A stretch of 64,000 nucleotides of DNA from JAXMAF01 sp046350555 (lineage in GTDB: Bacteria; Planctomycetota; Phycisphaerae; Phycisphaerales; SM1A02): positions 1 through 64,000 of the forward strand of contig JAXMAF010000020.1 in the NCBI GenBank assembly GCA_046350555.1. Direction: 5' to 3'. Below the pieces are notes generated by a model. The model was not told the origin of the DNA, made no database searches, and was given only the letters and a program-made list of their open reading frames with translations. A program made the translations under genes and the position numbers. Below are positions 61,485 through 64,000 of the stretch, piece after piece. Each line of letters begins with the position of its first letter. Position 1 is the stretch's first letter.

Positions 61485-61613
61485 TCCGGCCACGATCCGG
61501 CGCACAGGCGCTCGGCAGCAAGTGACCGGCCGCGCTGATCCGGTGGCGGCTCCGGCGGAGCCGATCCGGCGGCATGCGCGCCGCGTGGCCGCGGCGCTGA
61601 ACTACCCTGCCCC

Positions 61614-62782
61614 ATACCGCACGCTCTCGTTCTCGGCGCCGGAATGGTCGGATCGGTGATGGCCGCCGACCTGCTCGCCTCGCGGCTGGGCGGTCACCCT
61701 CGTCGATGCCCGATCGGAACTCGACCGCCCCGCACAGCGGCTGTCGGCGCGCGACGAGGCAGGCGCTGCACGCTCGTGGCGGACTGCTCGTCGCCACGCG
61801 AGATCCTGCGTCTCGCGGCGGAGCATGACGTGGTGCTCGGCGCGGCCGGCGACCATCTCGGCTTCGCGGCGGCTCGCGCGTGATCGAGGCGCCGACCGTA
61901 TGCCGACATCGCCTTCATGGCGGAGGACGCGCTCGGCTCGTCGCTCGCGAAGCGGCCGCGCGCGACCGCCGTGGTCGACTACGGCGTCGCGCTCAGGATG
62001 AGCAACCTCTGGCGGGCGTCGCCGCGGCGACGCTCGATCCGTGCGAACGGCTCGACATCATGGTCGGCGGCCTGCCCGTCGAACGACGCCTGCCCTTCCA
62101 GTACAAGGCCGCGTTCGCACCCGCCGACGTGATCGAGGAGTACACCGTCCGTCGCGGCTGGTCGAGCATGGGCGCGTCGTCGTGCGCGAGGCGCTCGAGC
62201 GAGCCCGGGCTCGTCGACCTGCCGCACGTCGGAACGGTCGAGGCGTTCAACACCGACGGGCTCCGCTCGCTGGTCCGGACGCTCCGGGTGCCGTCGATGC
62301 GCGAGCGGACGCTGCGCTGGCCGGGGCACGTGGATCTCATGCGCGGCTTCCGCGCGCGGGGTTCTTCTCGACCGAACCGGTGCGCTCGCCGGCATGATCG
62401 TTCCGCGGGAGGTGACGGCGGCCTTGCTCTTCCCGAAGTGGAGCTACGACGACGACGAGACCGATCTCACCGTGATGCGGGTCGTGGGCGAGGGTCGCGT
62501 GCGCGCGGGGCGAGACCGGCCCCGCTGTCGCCTGACCTGGGACCTCTTCGACCTCCGCGACGCCGTCACCGGGTTCACGAGCATGGCCCGGACCACGGCG
62601 TTCCCGTGCACGATCGTCGCCCGCCTGCTCGCGAGGCGGGCGCCTGCGCCCGCCCCGGCGTCGTGCCGCCCGGAGCCCTCGCGGAGACCCCCGGCATCGC
62701 CGACGCGATGAGTTGCGGGCTGGCCCGGCGCGGCGTGAGGTACGCGAGCGCCGTCGAGCGGCTCGACCCGCACCGCGCGTGA
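61614..62782 (+). pseudogene. Saccharopine-dehydrogenase-like oxidoreductase, many frameshifts
   Basis: Collinear pieces of a saccharopine dehydrogenase family protein lie in different frames: ALVLGAGMVGSVMAADLLAS (Rossmann start), VTLVDARSELDRPAQRLSAR, ILRLAAEHDVVLGAAGDH, ADIAFMAEDALGSSLAKRP, CERLDIMVGGLPVERRLPFQ YKAAF, VDLPHVGTVEAFNTDGLRSL, RTLRWPGHVDLMRGFRA, GFFSTEPV, VPREVTAALLFPKWSYDDDE, and GIADAMSCGLARRGVRYASA to the stop. At least six single-base shifts are needed. TACCCT at 61603 followed by CCCAT suggests a leaderless start whose ATG has lost its G. The number of shifts with preserved protein signal favours sequence error. The family acts on lysine or related amino-acid metabolism. 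Confidence 0.7.
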
Positions 62783-62817
62783 GGGGCGCACGGGACCTGC
62801 GTGCAACGGAAGCGCCC

Positions 62818-63692
62818 ATGGAATCGATCTCGCACGCCACGCTGAAGCGGCTCGCCGCGGAGTTCCTCCTGCGGATCGGTTGCTGCACCGCGGCGAGCGA
62901 GGTGACCTGTCCGATCGCCCGCTACCGCGTCGACGCGGCCGGCTACGCCGACGACGAGATCACGCTGCCGCGCCGAGGCGAGCGGGCCCTCGCGACGCTC
63001 TGGTCGCTCGAGGCGGCGCTGGTCGTCGACTCGGGCCCGTTCCGCCGGGCGAGCCCGCGGCGCGCGGCGATCGCGGAGGAGCGGCGCCGCGGCCTCGGAA
63101 CCGGGCGGCGCGGCGGCGGCTCCGGCACCGCGGCGGCTGCGGGCCGCACCCCGCACGACGATCGTCGAATGCAAGCAGCTCGCGAAGCGACTTCTTCCGC
63201 GACGGCGAGGGCGTCGACGGGCTCCTCGCCGAGCGCGAGCGGCTTCAGCGCGGCGCGCGAGATCGAGGAGACCCGGATCAAGCGCTGAGCCGCACCTGCG
63301 GCGGCTCCGGGCGCAACGCTCTTCCCGGGCTCGAGTCGTGGGACTTCTCCGGCAGTCGCCTCGCGGTGTACCGGCGCGTGCTGCGCGGCAGCCTGCTCGA
63401 CCGGCGCTCTACGGACACACGAAGTTCTCGCGGCTCGTCAAGTACCGCCTCGCGGACCGGTTGCTCGTGCTCGCGCTGAGCGGCCTGCTCCGTCCGACGG
63501 AGCTTCCGGAGAGCTGGGGATTGATCGAGTGCCCGCGCCTGCACCTGCGTCGCGGCGCGCTGCGGGATATCGGACCGCTCGACGACCTGCCGCTGCGCCT
63601 GACCGTCGAGCCGCCGCGGCACGAATCGCCCTCGGTGCGCCCGACAGCGGCTGCTGCGGAACATCGCGGTGGCGCTGACGCGGAGGGCGTGA
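62818..63692 (+). pseudogene. PD-(D/E)XK-nuclease-like protein, frameshifted
   Basis: Pieces of one protein are spread over frames: MESISHATLKRLAAEFLLRI, IARYRVDAAGYADDEITLP, then TIVECKQ and SRSDFFRDGEGVDGLLAERE, EIEETRIKR, LESWDFSGSRLAVYRRVLR, GHTKFSRLVKYRLADRLLVL, WGLIECPRLHLRRGAL and LLRNIAVALTRRA at the end. The pattern RVDAAG followed by VECKQSRSDF resembles the Asp...Glu-x-Lys core of PD-(D/E)XK nucleases such as MmcB-type repair proteins. At least three shifts are needed. The family assignment is tentative. Confidence 0.5.
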
Positions 63693-63741
63693 GGCCGTTC
63701 GTCGGAGGCGAGGAGCATTGGCCGCGTCCCTACCATCGCGC

Positions 63742-64000
63742 GTGTCCGACGTGCCGGAGCCAGCGCCCGAGACCGCCCCGGAATCCGAGTCGGAGAAGTC
63801 GACCGATGCGATTCGCGGCGTGGTGACCCAACTGCTCACCGCCGCCAGCGGCGGCGACCACGCGGCGGCTCGAGCGCAGCTGCTCAATGTACGAGGACCT
63901 GCGCCCGGCAGGCCGACCGCTTCCTGCGCCGCGAGCAGCGCGACCACGCTCGAGGCGACCGCGCTCGTGCACGAGGCGTGGCTGCGCCTCGCGGGCCAGC
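63742..64000 (+). CDS. ECF sigma factor, 5' part only, with compensating frameshifts
   Basis: The gene runs off the window. GTG at 63742 opens VSDVPEPAPETAPESESEKS, then VVTQLLTAASGGDHAAARAQ LL. The expected segment for a planctomycete ECF sigma factor (YEDLR, RQADRFLRREQRDH) is in other frames, and the original frame returns at LEATALVHEAWLRLAGQ, the strongly conserved region 2 motif. Two nearby compensating indels explain this. TACCAT lies 5 bp before the start. Confidence 0.7.
   Translation, partial: MSDVPEPAPETAPESESEKSTDAIRGVVTQLLTAASGGDHAAARAQLLNVRGPAPGRPTASCAASSATTLEATALVHEAWLRLAGQ

Overview
The window is very GC-rich and fits a planctomycete of the Phycisphaerae/Phycisphaerales type. 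Seven genes carry the paired D-L-N-G-D-G-x-V-D-G-A-D-L-G-x-L-L-G-x-W-G dockerin-like modules common in that group. Other signs are cysteine-rich CC/WD secreted domains, ECF sigma factors placed next to serine/threonine kinases, and a 'CPRCRYDLRG' zinc ribbon. Most very long antisense ORFs are GC artefacts. The organism call is an inference from gene content only.

1-6.8 kb: SOS-type mutasome cassette imuA-imuB-dnaE2. imuA is open, imuB and the 5' part of dnaE2 are crossed by several frameshifts, and the dnaE2 polymerase core is intact. 7-9.3 kb: secreted HELGH metalloprotein. 9.5-11.8 kb: flotillin and an NfeD/YqiJ-like partner, the latter with one frameshift. 11.9-12.2 kb: a 51-bp minisatellite and a heptamer tandem repeat. 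12.2-18.9 kb: secreted FG-GAP protein, HtrA-like protease, secreted DUF3352-like protein and an alpha/beta hydrolase coupled to mutS. 18.9-27.5 kb: housekeeping block with mutS, tRNA-Ala(CGC), a 64-aa protein, ileS, a membrane PP2C phosphatase and a free tRNA-binding domain.

27.5-57.2 kb is an accessory region rich in secreted dockerin-tailed proteins (LamG, SGNH-like, GH5 cellulase, giant cysteine-rich proteins). It also holds a DUF350-like/glutathionylspermidine-synthase-like/unknown three-gene operon, two tandem ECF-sigma/kinase-WD40 modules (the second sigma gene reduced to its last region), and a BNR protein coupled to a MoaD-like protein. A ~108-bp dispersed repeat (family A, nine copies including partial or diverged ones) is threaded through 27.5-60.8 kb. 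It often touches stop codons, and one copy lies in frame inside the signal peptide of the cellulase. A second ~139-bp repeat (family B, two copies) sits in front of two large secreted-protein genes.

57.4-59.4 kb encodes a TIR domain fused to a phosphofructokinase-like domain. This is the strongest candidate for an undescribed system. After it come an S1/P1 nuclease, a solitary nuoC, and a badly frameshifted stretch (61.6-64 kb) with saccharopine-dehydrogenase-like, nuclease-like and ECF sigma genes. The frameshift clusters near both window ends look more like sequence error than decay.
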